Source of the DNA: Halorhabdus sp. CBA1104
GTDB lineage: Archaea > Halobacteriota > Halobacteria > Halobacteriales > Haloarculaceae
Reading direction: 5' to 3'
DNA: 64,000 bases
Assembly: GCF_009690625.1 (NCBI RefSeq)
Contig: NZ_CP033878.1
Location: 62,001-126,000, forward strand
Below the pieces are notes generated by a model. That model did not search any database. It worked only from the letters and a program-made list of their open reading frames with translations, and was not told the DNA's origin. Positions within the stretch are counted from its first letter, which is position 1; each line of letters opens with the position of its first letter. A program made the translations under genes and the position numbers. Of this stretch, positions 8,772 to 17,802 are shown one piece after another.

Positions 8772-9926
8772 ATGGCCCCGCTGTTCCGCGTGGCGGCCCT
8801 GGCGCTGGGTGTCGTCATCGTCCTTCAGGTCGGGATCGCCGCGGGTGCGCCTGTATCTAGCACTAATGGCTATGCTGTCGCTGATGGTGCTGTTGACGGT
8901 AATACGACGATGACGATCGCCCTCCAGGCCGACGGCGATGCGCGTTGGAACGTGACAATGTCTGTCTCTCTGGAGGACCCGATGGCAATCGAGTCGTTCA
9001 GACAGACGGGCAAAGCGTTCGAAGCCGGTGACAGTGACGTCCTCTCGATCGAGACGTTCCGGCAATTTGGGGCGCTGGCCAGCCAGGCGACCGATCGAGA
9101 GATGGCTCTCGATAACGTTACTCGTACGGCGAGCGTCGACAACGGGACCGGACAGCTTGCGCTGTCGTTCACCTGGCGGAACTTCGGACGCGCCGAAGGG
9201 ACGTACCTCTATGTCGACGATGTTTTCGAATCGCCGACCGGGACGTGGCTCGACGGATTGGCTGCCAACCAGCAACTCCTGATCGAGGCGCCAGATAGCT
9301 TCGAGATTACCAGCGCTCCCAAGGGCTTTACCAACAAGACGATCCGCTGGGCCGGGCCGACTGCATTCGAGCCGTCGTACCTGTCGATCACGTATCGTTT
9401 CGATGCGACGACGAACACACCGACCGTGACCGAAACGACAGCTGGATCGGTAGACAGCGATGGGAGCATCGGTCCAGTGCCCATTGTCCTCTTCCTGTTG
9501 ATCGTGGGGGGCGGCTCAATCTACGTGTTCCGTCGTGGCGAGTTCCCGGCGTCCGATGGATCCGACACGGCTGCTGACTCGTCGTCGGCCACCAACGACG
9601 AGCAGGCGCTCGAAGCACCCGCCCAGGAACCCACAGATGCGCCGGCCGATGGCCCCGACGAGCAACCAGCTGACGACACTGACGACGGCACCGACGCCGG
9701 CTCACCTCCGGACCGTGAGTTGTTGAGCGACGAAGAGTACGTCGAGGCGTTACTCGAGCACAACGGCGGCCGGATGAAACAAGCGGCTATCGTCTCAGAG
9801 ACCGACTGGTCGAACGCAAAGGTCTCTCAGTTGCTCTCCTCGATGGCCGACGATGATCGCGTCGAGAAACTCCGGATCGGCCGCGAAAACCTCATCTCAC
9901 TGCCGGAGTTTGAAAACGAAGAGTAA
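8772..9926 (+). CDS. Membrane-anchored winged-helix transcriptional regulator
   Basis: One-component regulator of 384 residues. An N-terminal signal helix (residues 5-25) is followed by an extracellular beta-rich domain to about 230, one membrane helix (PVPIVLFLLIVGGGSIYVF, about 235-254), an acidic Asp/Ala/Pro-rich linker (about 260-315) and a C-terminal winged helix (EEYVEALLEHNGGRMKQAAI... VSQLLSSMADDDRVEK). This layout would let an outside signal control a DNA-binding domain at the inner membrane face. An upstream ATG at 8730 would add 14 residues. The ligand and targets are unknown. Confidence 0.75.
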   Translation: MAPLFRVAALALGVVIVLQVGIAAGAPVSSTNGYAVADGAVDGNTTMTIALQADGDARWNVTMSVSLEDPMAIESFRQTGKAFEAGDSDVLSIETFRQFGALASQATDREMALDNVTRTASVDNGTGQLALSFTWRNFGRAEGTYLYVDDVFESPTGTWLDGLAANQQLLIEAPDSFEITSAPKGFTNKTIRWAGPTAFEPSYLSITYRFDATTNTPTVTETTAGSVDSDGSIGPVPIVLFLLIVGGGSIYVFRRGEFPASDGSDTAADSSSATNDEQALEAPAQEPTDAPADGPDEQPADDTDDGTDAGSPPDRELLSDEEYVEALLEHNGGRMKQAAIVSETDWSNAKVSQLLSSMADDDRVEKLRIGRENLISLPEFENEE

Positions 9927-10008
9927 CTGACCTGGGGTCGTGCGTCTCGGTGCCGGAAGATAGACGCCTTCGTCACGTACTTGGTCAACCAGCCCGTTAC
10001 AGCCCCCA

Positions 10009-10851
10009 ATGGAGTATTTGGAGCGACGACGGGGTCTCATCGAGGACCGACTCGAAGCAGTGCTGTCACGGGTCGATCCCGAGACGCTTTCGACGGAACT
10101 CGAACACGTCGTGCTTTCAGGCGGCAAACGAGTCCGACCGACGGTGACCCTGTTGGTCTGTGAGGCCGCGGGTGGCAAACCGGAAGAGGCGGTCGATTAT
10201 GCTGTCGGCGTCGAGCTCGTCCACAACGCCTCGCTGGTCGTCGACGACATCATCGACGACTCCGAGCTGCGACGCGACGCCCCCAGCGCGTGGTCGGCGT
10301 TCGGTCACGGGCCAGCGATCGTCGCCAGCGACGGCTTACTCGGTGAGGCCTTTGCACTGTTTTCGACCGACGAACGCGCGATGCGAGCGGTCTCGGAAGC
10401 GATGGTCGATCTCGGCGAAGGCGAAGCGACTGAGCTCGTCGCCAGGCCTGACTCGGAGGCGGGCTATCGCCAACTCGCCCAGCGCAAGACGGGAGCGTTG
10501 TTCCGGGCCGCGGCCGAACTGGGCGCGATCGCTGCCGACGCGGATGCTCATACGGTCGAAGCTTTCGGCCAGTACGCTGAACGCGTCGGCGTCGCCTTTC
10601 AGATGCGTGATGATGTCCTCGATGCGACGGCCGATGCAGACCAGTTGGGCAAGCCCACCGGTCACGACGCCGCGATGGAACGGCCCTCGATCGTGCAGGT
10701 GACCGACCTGTCACCTGCCGAAGCCGACGAACGCGCTCGCGAGGAATCACAGGCAGCCCTCGATCAACTCGATGCGCTCGCGGCCGAAAACCAGCAGGCA
10801 CTACAGTACTTACAAGACCTGGCGACGTTCGTCGTCGCCCGGGAACGCTGA
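10009..10851 (+). CDS. Polyprenyl diphosphate synthase (trans-isoprenyl type)
   Basis: Head-to-tail prenyltransferase, 280 residues, which would condense allylic diphosphates with isopentenyl diphosphate for archaeal lipids or quinone side chains. The first Asp-rich motif is DDIIDD (79-84) and the second is DDVLD (201-205). The substrate-binding LSGGKRVRPTVTLL segment is at 36-50. Product length cannot be read from the sequence with confidence. It is shorter than the ~350-residue haloarchaeal GGPP synthases I know of. Gene order after the membrane regulator is compact, but no overlap suggests a shared operon. Confidence 0.88.
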   Translation: MEYLERRRGLIEDRLEAVLSRVDPETLSTELEHVVLSGGKRVRPTVTLLVCEAAGGKPEEAVDYAVGVELVHNASLVVDDIIDDSELRRDAPSAWSAFGHGPAIVASDGLLGEAFALFSTDERAMRAVSEAMVDLGEGEATELVARPDSEAGYRQLAQRKTGALFRAAAELGAIAADADAHTVEAFGQYAERVGVAFQMRDDVLDATADADQLGKPTGHDAAMERPSIVQVTDLSPAEADERAREESQAALDQLDALAAENQQALQYLQDLATFVVARER

Positions 10852-10865
10852 GTCGCCGGCCGTGT

Positions 10866-12221
10866 TCACTTGCCCAGGTCGCTTCCAAGCACTTTCGCTG
10901 CCGTGAGGATGGGGTCCCACGTCGGCCCGAACGGCGGCGCGTAGGAGAGATCTACGTATTCGAGTTCGGTGACCGTCATTTCGTTCTGGATCGCTGTGGC
11001 GACCGTATCGATCCGCTTGGCGACGCCCTCCTCGCCGACCATACTCGCACCCAGGACCCGACCAGAGTCGGCATCGCCGACGAGTGTTATCTCGATATCG
11101 GCTCCCCCCGGGTAGTAGTGGGCACGGGACGGTGCGGTAATCGAGGTCGACACCGGGTCGAAGCCGGCAGCGCGTAGCCGTTCGCCATCGAGCAAGCCGG
11201 TCCGGGCGACTTCCAGGTCGAAGGCTTTGAGCGTGGCTGTGCCAGCGATCTCTCCGACTGGTGTCGGCTCACCGGCGACCGTCGCCCCGACCGCGCGGCC
11301 GGCCCGGTTTGCCGTCAGTGCCAGCGGAACGTGGGCTGGCTGGCCGGTAACCGCGTGCGTCATCTCGGCGCAATCGCCCGCAGCATAGACGTCTTCCGCG
11401 CTCGTTCGCCCATAGTCGTCGGTCGCGATCGCGCCCGTCGCACCCAGCTCGATACCTGCTGTCTCAGCGACCGTCACCCTCGGTGCAACACCGGCTGCGA
11501 CGAGCGCCGCGTCGATCGCCTGTTCGCCCTTGTCGGTGACGATAGCCTCGACCCCGTTCCTGCCGTCGATTCGGTTGACCTGTGTGCCGGTGTGGACACC
11601 GATGCCGTTGCGCTCGAGTGTTTCGGCGACGGTTTCGCCGACCGTGCTGCCGAACGGGGAAAGTACGTGCTCGCGCATCTCGAACATTTCGACGTCGAGA
11701 CCGCGGCCGCGGAAGGCTTCGGCCATCTCGATACCGACGTAGCCACCGCCGACGATGGCGACGGTCTCTTGGCCGGTCGCCTCGTCGGCGTAGGCTTTGA
11801 GCGCACGACCGGACTCCATCGTGTGTAACGTGAAGACGTCATCACGATCGAGTCCCTCGATGGGCGGCTCGATCGCTTTCGCACCTGTCGATACCAGAAG
11901 GTCGTCGTAGGACTGCTGGTACGTTTCATCTCCGGTCGTCACCGTCACTTCCCGCTGGTCGGGGTCGATCGCTGTCGCTTCTGTACCGGTCCGCAGGTCG
12001 ACGTCTCGTTCGTCTCTGAATCGGTCGGCCGGGATCGCCACGAGATCTTCGAGCCGCTCGATCTCGTCTTTGACGTAGTACGGGAGGCCACAGGCACCGT
12101 AAGAAACCCACTCGCCACGTTCGAGGACCACAACCTCCTGCCCAGGGTCGTCCCGCTTTGCCTTGCTCGCCGCGCTCATCCCGGCCGCGTCGCCGCCGAT
12201 CACCACGAGTGTCTCGCCCAT
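10866..12221 (-). CDS. FAD-dependent pyridine nucleotide-disulfide oxidoreductase (CoA-disulfide reductase/NADH oxidase-like)
   Basis: Cytoplasmic flavoprotein of 451 residues. The N-terminal FAD-binding fold is TLVVIGGDAAGMSAAS, the redox cysteine lies in WVSYGACGLPYYV (about 40), a second dinucleotide fold is TVAIVGGGYVGIEMAEAF (about 150), and the FAD-binding DVYAAGDCAEM follows. The single Cys before GLPYY matches CoA-disulfide reductases and related NADH oxidases or persulfide reductases. The start at 12221 (MGETLVVIGG) is preferred to a Met 16 codons upstream. Confidence 0.85.
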   Translation of the reverse strand: MGETLVVIGGDAAGMSAASKAKRDDPGQEVVVLERGEWVSYGACGLPYYVKDEIERLEDLVAIPADRFRDERDVDLRTGTEATAIDPDQREVTVTTGDETYQQSYDDLLVSTGAKAIEPPIEGLDRDDVFTLHTMESGRALKAYADEATGQETVAIVGGGYVGIEMAEAFRGRGLDVEMFEMREHVLSPFGSTVGETVAETLERNGIGVHTGTQVNRIDGRNGVEAIVTDKGEQAIDAALVAAGVAPRVTVAETAGIELGATGAIATDDYGRTSAEDVYAAGDCAEMTHAVTGQPAHVPLALTANRAGRAVGATVAGEPTPVGEIAGTATLKAFDLEVARTGLLDGERLRAAGFDPVSTSITAPSRAHYYPGGADIEITLVGDADSGRVLGASMVGEEGVAKRIDTVATAIQNEMTVTELEYVDLSYAPPFGPTWDPILTAAKVLGSDLGK

Positions 12222-12410
12222 ATCGGCCGTTCGACCTGGCAGCGCTAAAGTATTGTCACGAGTGGACAACTCTCGTGGACGGCAAACGGGATGGGCGCAC
12301 CATCCCGAGGTAGTCTCGCTAGTCCAAGCGTGCCTACCGAGCCGATTGGTTGGTCGTCGGCCAGTCCTGCCGCTCGATGTGATTTCTGGACGGCAAAATA
12401 CCGAGTGCCG

Positions 12411-12578
12411 TTACAGCGAGATCGCGTCGACCGGACACTGCTGTTCGGCCTGTTCGGCCTCCGGCGTCACTTCGTCGCTGACGGCTTTGGCTAGCCCGCC
12501 GTCCATCTCGAACGTTTCCGGCGCGACGCTCGCGCAGATCTCACAGCCCGTACAGAGGTTTTGATCAACTTCTACCAT
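12411..12578 (-). CDS. Small [4Fe-4S] ferredoxin
   Basis: A 55-residue ferredoxin, short enough to be missed by gene finders. It begins MVEVDQNLCTGCEICASVAP and carries cysteines at 9, 12, 15 and 48, in a CxxCxxC...CPVDAI pattern that fits one [4Fe-4S] cluster. The last residues are EQQCPVDAISL. It lies between the CoA-disulfide-reductase-like flavoprotein and a small membrane protein on the same strand. It could serve as a low-potential electron carrier, but the partner is not evident. Confidence 0.9.
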   Translation of the reverse strand: MVEVDQNLCTGCEICASVAPETFEMDGGLAKAVSDEVTPEAEQAEQQCPVDAISL

Positions 12579-12762
12579 CGTATCACTTCCAACTGTGACT
12601 TGTTGCTCGGCCTGTTTAGTTCAGGCGCGCGTTCCCACGTGCTGGAAACAGCAGTGAACATCCCGGCAGAATCCTGTCTCCTTGTGGCTGGAGACGCGAT
12701 ATCGACCCGATCACAGCTGGCACTCGTGGTTGCCACACGAGGTGGTGACACGCTGCCGGCCA

Positions 12763-13059
12763 CTAGGCCTCCCACGGTGCCTGTGCTCCTTCGTGATCTT
12801 CGTCTTCGTCCGGCCCGTCACCGTCGTCCTCGTCGAGGAACTCCTCGTCTTCGGGAATGAACACGCCCTGTCGCATCGCTTCGAGCCGCGGCATCATACT
12901 GAAATGGTAGTAGACACTCCAGACGAGGCCGACCACGGCGGCCATTCCACCCATCGCCAGCGGATCCTCGATCCCGAGTTCCGCGACGAGGAACCCACCG
13001 GACATGACGAGTGCGACGTTGTAGACGTATATCGCAAGTTCTGAACGGTCGATGTCCAT
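12763..13059 (-). CDS. Small haloarchaeal membrane protein, unknown function
   Basis: A 98-residue protein with two hydrophobic helices (LAIYVYNVALVMSGGFLVAELG and LAMGGMAAVVGLVWSVYYHF) and a very acidic tail (EDEEFLDEDDGDGPDEDEDH). The start at 13059 (MDIDRSEL) is favoured over a Met nine codons upstream. I do not recognise a function. It is a plausible member of the many short conserved membrane proteins of Halobacteria. Confidence 0.65.
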   Translation of the reverse strand: MDIDRSELAIYVYNVALVMSGGFLVAELGIEDPLAMGGMAAVVGLVWSVYYHFSMMPRLEAMRQGVFIPEDEEFLDEDDGDGPDEDEDHEGAQAPWEA

Positions 13060-13136
13060 GGTGTATCGTCGCGGGACCTGGCTCAAAGGAACTGTCGGTC
13101 CCGATCGCCCGCGAGTTGCCTGTCACGGCTGGCTGC

Positions 13137-13697
13137 TCAGTCGTCGTGACCGACCGTTTCGCCTGGATAGTCTTTCTCGCCAGCCTCGATACGGATATCG
13201 AGCCAGTTTGCCGTGGGAACGAGTGGACACTCGTAGGCCCCATTGTACGCACAGGTTGGGTTATACGCCTGGTTGAAGTCAAGGATCCATTCGCCGTCGT
13301 CCGTCTGCTGGCTTTCGGGTTCGAGGTCGAGATACCGGCCAGCGCCGTACGTTTCGCCGTCGTTCGTCGCGTCGCGGAACGGCACCCAGAAGCGATCCTC
13401 GCCCGATGCGGGCCGGTAGGCCTGTAACGTGACGGATTCGTCGTCGATCTCGACAGTGAATGTGCCGTACCGGACGTACCGTTGCTTGCCGTCTGCGGTC
13501 GTTTCGACCGTGAGCTCCGCTTTCTCGTCGTGTTCTTCCAGCGGGACTTCGAAGCGATAGGCCGGGTCTACCTCGTAGTACTCGAGTCCGGGGAACGCGG
13601 CGTGATTCGGGATCGGGGATCGCGGATGATCGGCGAAATACGTCTCCTTTTCCCCACGCTGTTCGCGAATTCGCTGGCTGTAATCTTCGGTGCTCAT
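13137..13697 (-). CDS. DUF1684 family protein
   Basis: A soluble, beta-rich protein of 186 residues (MSTEDYSQRIREQRGEKETYF...). It shows the DUF1684 pattern: an N-terminal R..K..YF segment, a central YVRYGTFTVEIDDESVTLQAYR strand pair, RFWVPFRDATNDGETYGAGRYLDLEP, and a C-terminal LDFNQAYNPTCAYNGAYECPL with conserved Asn, Pro and Cys. The biochemical function of the family is unknown to me. The start at 13697 avoids an upstream, poorly conserved extension. Confidence 0.8.
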   Translation of the reverse strand: MSTEDYSQRIREQRGEKETYFADHPRSPIPNHAAFPGLEYYEVDPAYRFEVPLEEHDEKAELTVETTADGKQRYVRYGTFTVEIDDESVTLQAYRPASGEDRFWVPFRDATNDGETYGAGRYLDLEPESQQTDDGEWILDFNQAYNPTCAYNGAYECPLVPTANWLDIRIEAGEKDYPGETVGHDD

Positions 13698-13785
13698 CAC
13701 GCGTCGATACGGCCCCCGGACAGTTAACGGTATTGCGCGTCTCACTCAACACCATAGGATGCCCGCGGCATCCTGCCGCCCTCGC

Positions 13786-15033
13786 TTACTGTTGGAGGCG
13801 ACTCAACCACTGACCGACGCGGCCGGAACTACCCGTCACGAGCCGATCGGAGTTGAAGACCCGGATCGCGAGCCAGATCATCCCGATCGCGAAGATCGCT
13901 TCGTAGACGATCCCGCCGATAACCATCGTGGTGTCGTTCAACAGCAGTCGTTTGGGGGCGATCGCCGGGTGGGTGAACGGAATCGCGAGCAGGATCGCCC
14001 GGAGCGGCAGCGACAATTTGGCGACGTCGGTGAACATCGTCGCGAACATGGGCACGATCGCCAGAATGGAGATGGGAAACAGCAGCATCTGTGCACCCTG
14101 GCGGTCGCCGGCGAAAATGCCCAACACGAGTGCTAGCGCGAGGACGCCGACCAGCGAGAGGAACAGCGAGATCCCGACGATCGCGTAGTCGACAATTCCC
14201 AGCGAGAGGGCTGCACTCGCTGTGCCGTCGGTGAACGACGACTGATAGTAGTAAATCGAGACTGTATAGAGGGCCGCCCCGAGCAGTCCGATCGAGGCGC
14301 TGCCGACGAGTTTCGCCGCGACAATCGTCGATCGTTTGACGGGCATCGTCAACAGGGTTTCGAGCGTTTTGTTCTCTTTTTCGGCCCCCATCGAGTTGAT
14401 CACCATCTGGCCGGAGAAGATGATCACGAACATGATGACAACGGGGATGAAGATGAACTGCGTGGCGAACGACCCCGAGAGTGTCCCGGGCGAGGTATTT
14501 TCGAGCGTCGTGCCTTCCAGATACGTCGTGTACGCCGGCCGGATCGGATCGAGCATCGCTGGTGTCGTTCCGGTGACGTTCAGTGTCAGGACGCGACCGG
14601 TCGCTTGGAGGCGCTGATCGACCTGTGCCGACGACGAGATGCCCGAGAGGCTGAGCGACCTGACGACCGAGTGAACGCCGACGGTGCCAGCCTTCCGCTG
14701 GTGGATGCGTTCGGTGAACCCGTCGGGGATGACGATCAATGCTTCACCACCCCGTTCGTCGACCATCTCGACAGCAGCGGCTGGGTCGCCCGATTCGGCG
14801 TAGTAGACGACCGAGGCGTTCTGACCGATGGTCGCGTTGACGAGTTCGCCGTACTGGCCGTCGTCTTCGTTGAGGATGCCGATCTCGGGTTGACCAGCTG
14901 TGGTATCGTCGATGCCTCCGATTCCTTGACCCAGCCCGACGAATATCACGGGAATCAGTAGGATCGGGAGGAGGTACCGTGGCCGGAGGAGTTCGCGAGT
15001 CTCCTTCCAGAGTAGTCGCCAGAAGTGATTCAT
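13786..15033 (-). CDS. ABC-2 type transporter permease (NatB/YhaP-like)
   Basis: Membrane component of an ABC exporter, 415 residues. One helix near the N-terminus (ELLRPRYLLPILLIPVIFVGLG) is followed by a ~150-residue extracytoplasmic domain, then five or six helices from about residue 185. The cytoplasmic segment GAEKENKTLETLLTMPVKR is characteristic of NatB-like ABC-2 permeases. Its start overlaps the ATPase stop by 4 bases, so both are translated from one message. The substrate is unknown; family members export sodium, drugs or peptides. Confidence 0.88.
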   Translation of the reverse strand: MNHFWRLLWKETRELLRPRYLLPILLIPVIFVGLGQGIGGIDDTTAGQPEIGILNEDDGQYGELVNATIGQNASVVYYAESGDPAAAVEMVDERGGEALIVIPDGFTERIHQRKAGTVGVHSVVRSLSLSGISSSAQVDQRLQATGRVLTLNVTGTTPAMLDPIRPAYTTYLEGTTLENTSPGTLSGSFATQFIFIPVVIMFVIIFSGQMVINSMGAEKENKTLETLLTMPVKRSTIVAAKLVGSASIGLLGAALYTVSIYYYQSSFTDGTASAALSLGIVDYAIVGISLFLSLVGVLALALVLGIFAGDRQGAQMLLFPISILAIVPMFATMFTDVAKLSLPLRAILLAIPFTHPAIAPKRLLLNDTTMVIGGIVYEAIFAIGMIWLAIRVFNSDRLVTGSSGRVGQWLSRLQQ

Positions 15034-15746
15034 GCCACCGCCTCCAGAAAGGCCTCTTCGAGATTTTCGGCGTCGTACGTTTCGATCACGTCCTGTGGGG
15101 CACCGTCGGCGACGATCTGGCCGTCGTTGAGTAGCCCGATCCGGTCACACAAGTATTCGACTTCGAGCATGTTGTGACTCGACAGCAGGACGCTGCGATC
15201 CTGGCCGGGAAATTCCTTGACAGTTTTCCGGATCGTCCGGGCGTTTTCGACGTCTAACCCCGACGTCGGCTCGTCTAAGATCGCCAGGTCCGGTTCGGTC
15301 ATGATCGTACTCGCAAGCAGGAGCTTCCGGGTCATTCCCTTCGAATACTCGCTGGTCTTGCTCTCGATGCGTTCGTCCAGGTCGGCGATTTCGATGCCAC
15401 GCTCGACGAGTTCCTCGGGCCTGTCGCTGTAGAAGTCCGCGACGAACTCCAGATACTGCCGGCCGGTGAGGTTGTCGTAGGACCCGGCGTCTTCGGGCAG
15501 GTACCGGATACGCTTACGTACCGCGTTGGGATCGCTCTGGACGTCAGTGCCGAACACGGACACGGTTCCGCTGTCGACGTTCAACAGTGTCGAGAGTGTC
15601 CGTAACGTCGTGGTCTTGCCAGCGCCGTTGGGGCCGACCAGTCCGAATATCTCGCCGGGCTCGACGCTGAAGGAGACGCCCTGGAGGGCCTGTACGTCGT
15701 CGTATCGTTTTTCCAGGCCGGCTACCTGGACTGCTGTGGGACCCAT
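15030..15746 (-). CDS. ABC transporter ATP-binding protein (NatA-like)
   Basis: ATPase of the ABC-2 exporter, 238 residues from the chosen Met (MGPTAVQVAGLEKRY). The Walker A motif is GPNGAGKTTT, the signature is YSKGMTRKL, the Walker B is LAILDEPTSGLD, and the switch His lies in SVLLSSHNM. A Met eight codons upstream (15770) is possible but lacks similarity to the family. It precedes and overlaps the permease gene. Confidence 0.9.
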   Translation of the reverse strand: MGPTAVQVAGLEKRYDDVQALQGVSFSVEPGEIFGLVGPNGAGKTTTLRTLSTLLNVDSGTVSVFGTDVQSDPNAVRKRIRYLPEDAGSYDNLTGRQYLEFVADFYSDRPEELVERGIEIADLDERIESKTSEYSKGMTRKLLLASTIMTEPDLAILDEPTSGLDVENARTIRKTVKEFPGQDRSVLLSSHNMLEVEYLCDRIGLLNDGQIVADGAPQDVIETYDAENLEEAFLEAVA

Positions 15747-15836
15747 CGGTTCTCGTCGTGATTGTCTCACAGGGCCTCAATTACACTTTTGGTCCTGACA
15801 GTATCGGCCGCTGAGAAACACACGGCGTTTGCGAGT

Positions 15837-16160
15837 TCAGACCACGTCGGGACGAACCCGAAAGCGCTGATAGGCTCCGTGAGACAGTTCCAATGCCCCG
15901 AGCCACCAGTTCCAGCGCTCGGCGAGTGTCGATCCGTCGGGCGCGTCGGCCAGATTCGTGATGACGATCTCGACACCCAGTGACTCGTCGAAATCAGCCT
16001 CGTACACCCCTCGGTCCGCCAGGTCGGTTGCTTCTCGGGCCACGATCCGAGCAACGTCTCGGTCGGCCTCGAACCGCTCGACAAGCCGGGCGTGCAGGCG
16101 CTGTCGATCCACGTCTGAGCGTTCGTCGGTGCCCTCTTGAACCCTCCGAGTTGCTCTCAC
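15837..16160 (-). CDS. Small haloarchaeal protein of unknown function, GTG start
   Basis: A 107-residue soluble protein (VRATRRVQEGTDERSDVDRQ...) rich in Asp, Glu and Arg, ending GAYQRFRVRPDVV. The GTG at 16160 overlaps the stop of the upstream aldo/keto reductase gene (GTGA), which supports the start and translational coupling. The same frame runs on upstream through the reductase gene, but that part is antisense-quality Arg-rich sequence. No motif is recognised. Confidence 0.6.
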   Translation of the reverse strand: MRATRRVQEGTDERSDVDRQRLHARLVERFEADRDVARIVAREATDLADRGVYEADFDESLGVEIVITNLADAPDGSTLAERWNWWLGALELSHGAYQRFRVRPDVV

Positions 16161-17131
16161 TCGTGACCGATGATCGGTTGGGGCTCGTACGGTTCTTCTA
16201 GATACTCGACGTCCGACTCGGTGAGATCGATCTCCATGGCCTCGACGGCGTCCTCTAAGTGTTCGACGCTGGTCGTCCCGACGATCGGGGCCGTAACGTA
16301 CTCGTTTTGATACTGCCAGGCCAGGGCGATCTGGGCCATCGTCACGCCGTATTCGTCGGCCAGTTCCTGAACACGCTCGTTGATCTCTCTGCCTCCGCCA
16401 CGGGTGTACTGGTCGGTCGGATTGTGGAAGTTCTCGGGGTCGCCGCGGTCGGTCGCCTCTAGCTCTTCGAACGGGCGCGTCAGGAAGCCCTGGCCGAGCG
16501 GCCCCCACGGGATCACACCCATGTCTTCCTCGTCGGTCAGGGGCAACATTTCTCGCTCTTCTTCGCGGTAAGCCAGGTGGTAGTGGTTTTGCATCGTCTC
16601 GTAGCTCACGAGATCTTCGCGCTCGCTCACCTGCAGGCGCTCGGCCAGTTGATAGGCCCACATCGAGGAGGTCCCGACGTGCCGGACTTTTCCCTGCCGG
16701 ACGGCGTCGTCCAGCGCCCGCAACGTCGTCTCTGGTGGCGTGTTCGGATCGACTCGGTGAGTCTGGTAGAGATCGATCGTGTCCATGCCCAACCGATCGA
16801 GACTGTTCGCTAGTTCCTGTTGGATCGTCTTGCGTGAGAGCCCGGCGGCGTTGGGCGTCTCCTCGCCGACGGGAAAGCGAACCTTCGTCGCGACAACTTG
16901 CTCGTCACGGTCGTATTCGTCGAGAATATCGCCCAGAATCGCCTCGCTTTTGCCGTCGGAATACGCGTTCGCGGTATCGAAGAAGTTGACGCCAAGATCG
17001 ATTGCACGTTCGATGATCTCCCGACTTGCTTGCTCGTCGAGCATCCAGGGCTCCTCGTCGCCAAAGCTCATGGCCCCGAGGCACAGCTCACTGACTTCCA
17101 TTCCGGTCGAACCGAGTGTCGTGTACTCCAT
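16157..17131 (-). CDS. Aldo/keto reductase
   Basis: NADPH-dependent oxidoreductase of the aldo/keto reductase superfamily, 324 residues, TIM barrel. The catalytic tetrad is visible: Asp52 and Tyr57 (FFDTANAYSDG), Lys83 (ATKVRF) and His125 (LYQTHRVD). The C-terminal cofactor segment is APIVGTTSVEHLEDAV. The closest subgroup is the YajO/AKR11-like set of plain cytosolic reductases; the substrate cannot be inferred. It precedes and overlaps the small gene ending at 15837. Confidence 0.92.
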   Translation of the reverse strand: MEYTTLGSTGMEVSELCLGAMSFGDEEPWMLDEQASREIIERAIDLGVNFFDTANAYSDGKSEAILGDILDEYDRDEQVVATKVRFPVGEETPNAAGLSRKTIQQELANSLDRLGMDTIDLYQTHRVDPNTPPETTLRALDDAVRQGKVRHVGTSSMWAYQLAERLQVSEREDLVSYETMQNHYHLAYREEEREMLPLTDEEDMGVIPWGPLGQGFLTRPFEELEATDRGDPENFHNPTDQYTRGGGREINERVQELADEYGVTMAQIALAWQYQNEYVTAPIVGTTSVEHLEDAVEAMEIDLTESDVEYLEEPYEPQPIIGHE

Positions 17132-17206
17132 ACAGTGGCTGTTCGCTACCCAGCGCCAAATCTGTTACGTGTGAATGACTATATCATCACCTGTAATTGG
17201 AGTGGA

Positions 17207-17752
17207 CTACATCTCGAAGGCGTAGAACTGCTCGGGATCGGGGAAAAACTGCTCGGGATCGTCGTGCTCGATTGTTCCCACCGGCGTGCCATCGAGCTGT
17301 TTGACGTGTGTGAACATCTTTTCGCGTTCGAGGGCCGCCCGGACCAGTGGCGGGGCGTGTTGCATCCGGTAGGTCCCGGCAACGAACAGCGCCAGCTGTT
17401 CGTCGAGGTCGAGACATTCTGTGACGACGAAGGCGTGACCGCTACTCGTCGCCTGGTAGACGACCGTTTCCTCGAAGGTTGCTCGATCAGCGAACGACTC
17501 CAACTCTCCAGCCTGGTTGCTCGGGACGATGTAGACTAGTCCCCACTCTTCGTCCTCGCCCGAGTCGGGGGGTTTGGGCGTCGTATCGTCGGATGTGAGT
17601 ACGAGCGTCTCGAAGCCGTTGGCGGCCCGGTCTCTCGCCATCGCCTCGGCGTCCTGTAGTGTCTGTTCCCACCCACTGTGGGCCTGTTCGCTGGTCGCGA
17701 GCAATCGTTCGCCGTCGTCTAAGGACACGTCGTCGGGGCCGAGTCTGACCAT
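17207..17752 (-). CDS. Conserved haloarchaeal protein of unknown function
   Basis: A soluble protein of 181 residues (MVRLGPDDVSLDDGERLL...). The first half resembles an alpha/beta sensor-like fold (GFETLVLTSDDTTPKPP, EWGLVYIVP), and the C-terminal half holds YQATSSGHAFVVTECLDLD and the hydrophobic QLALFVAGTYRM. I recall related uncharacterised haloarchaeal proteins but no function. It stands alone between two gene pairs. Confidence 0.65.
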   Translation of the reverse strand: MVRLGPDDVSLDDGERLLATSEQAHSGWEQTLQDAEAMARDRAANGFETLVLTSDDTTPKPPDSGEDEEWGLVYIVPSNQAGELESFADRATFEETVVYQATSSGHAFVVTECLDLDEQLALFVAGTYRMQHAPPLVRAALEREKMFTHVKQLDGTPVGTIEHDDPEQFFPDPEQFYAFEM

Positions 17753-17802
17753 GGGTACTGATACAGCCCCACACCATTAAGGAGTGCCCATCGCCGTGGC
17801 CC

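Noticed and set aside
12222-12410. Possible small gene or RNA between the flavoprotein and the ferredoxin
   Set aside because: Two GGACGGCAAA copies (near 12275 and 12388) caught the eye, and the same decamer occurs near 37228, but there is no open frame, dyad or conserved context to support a feature.
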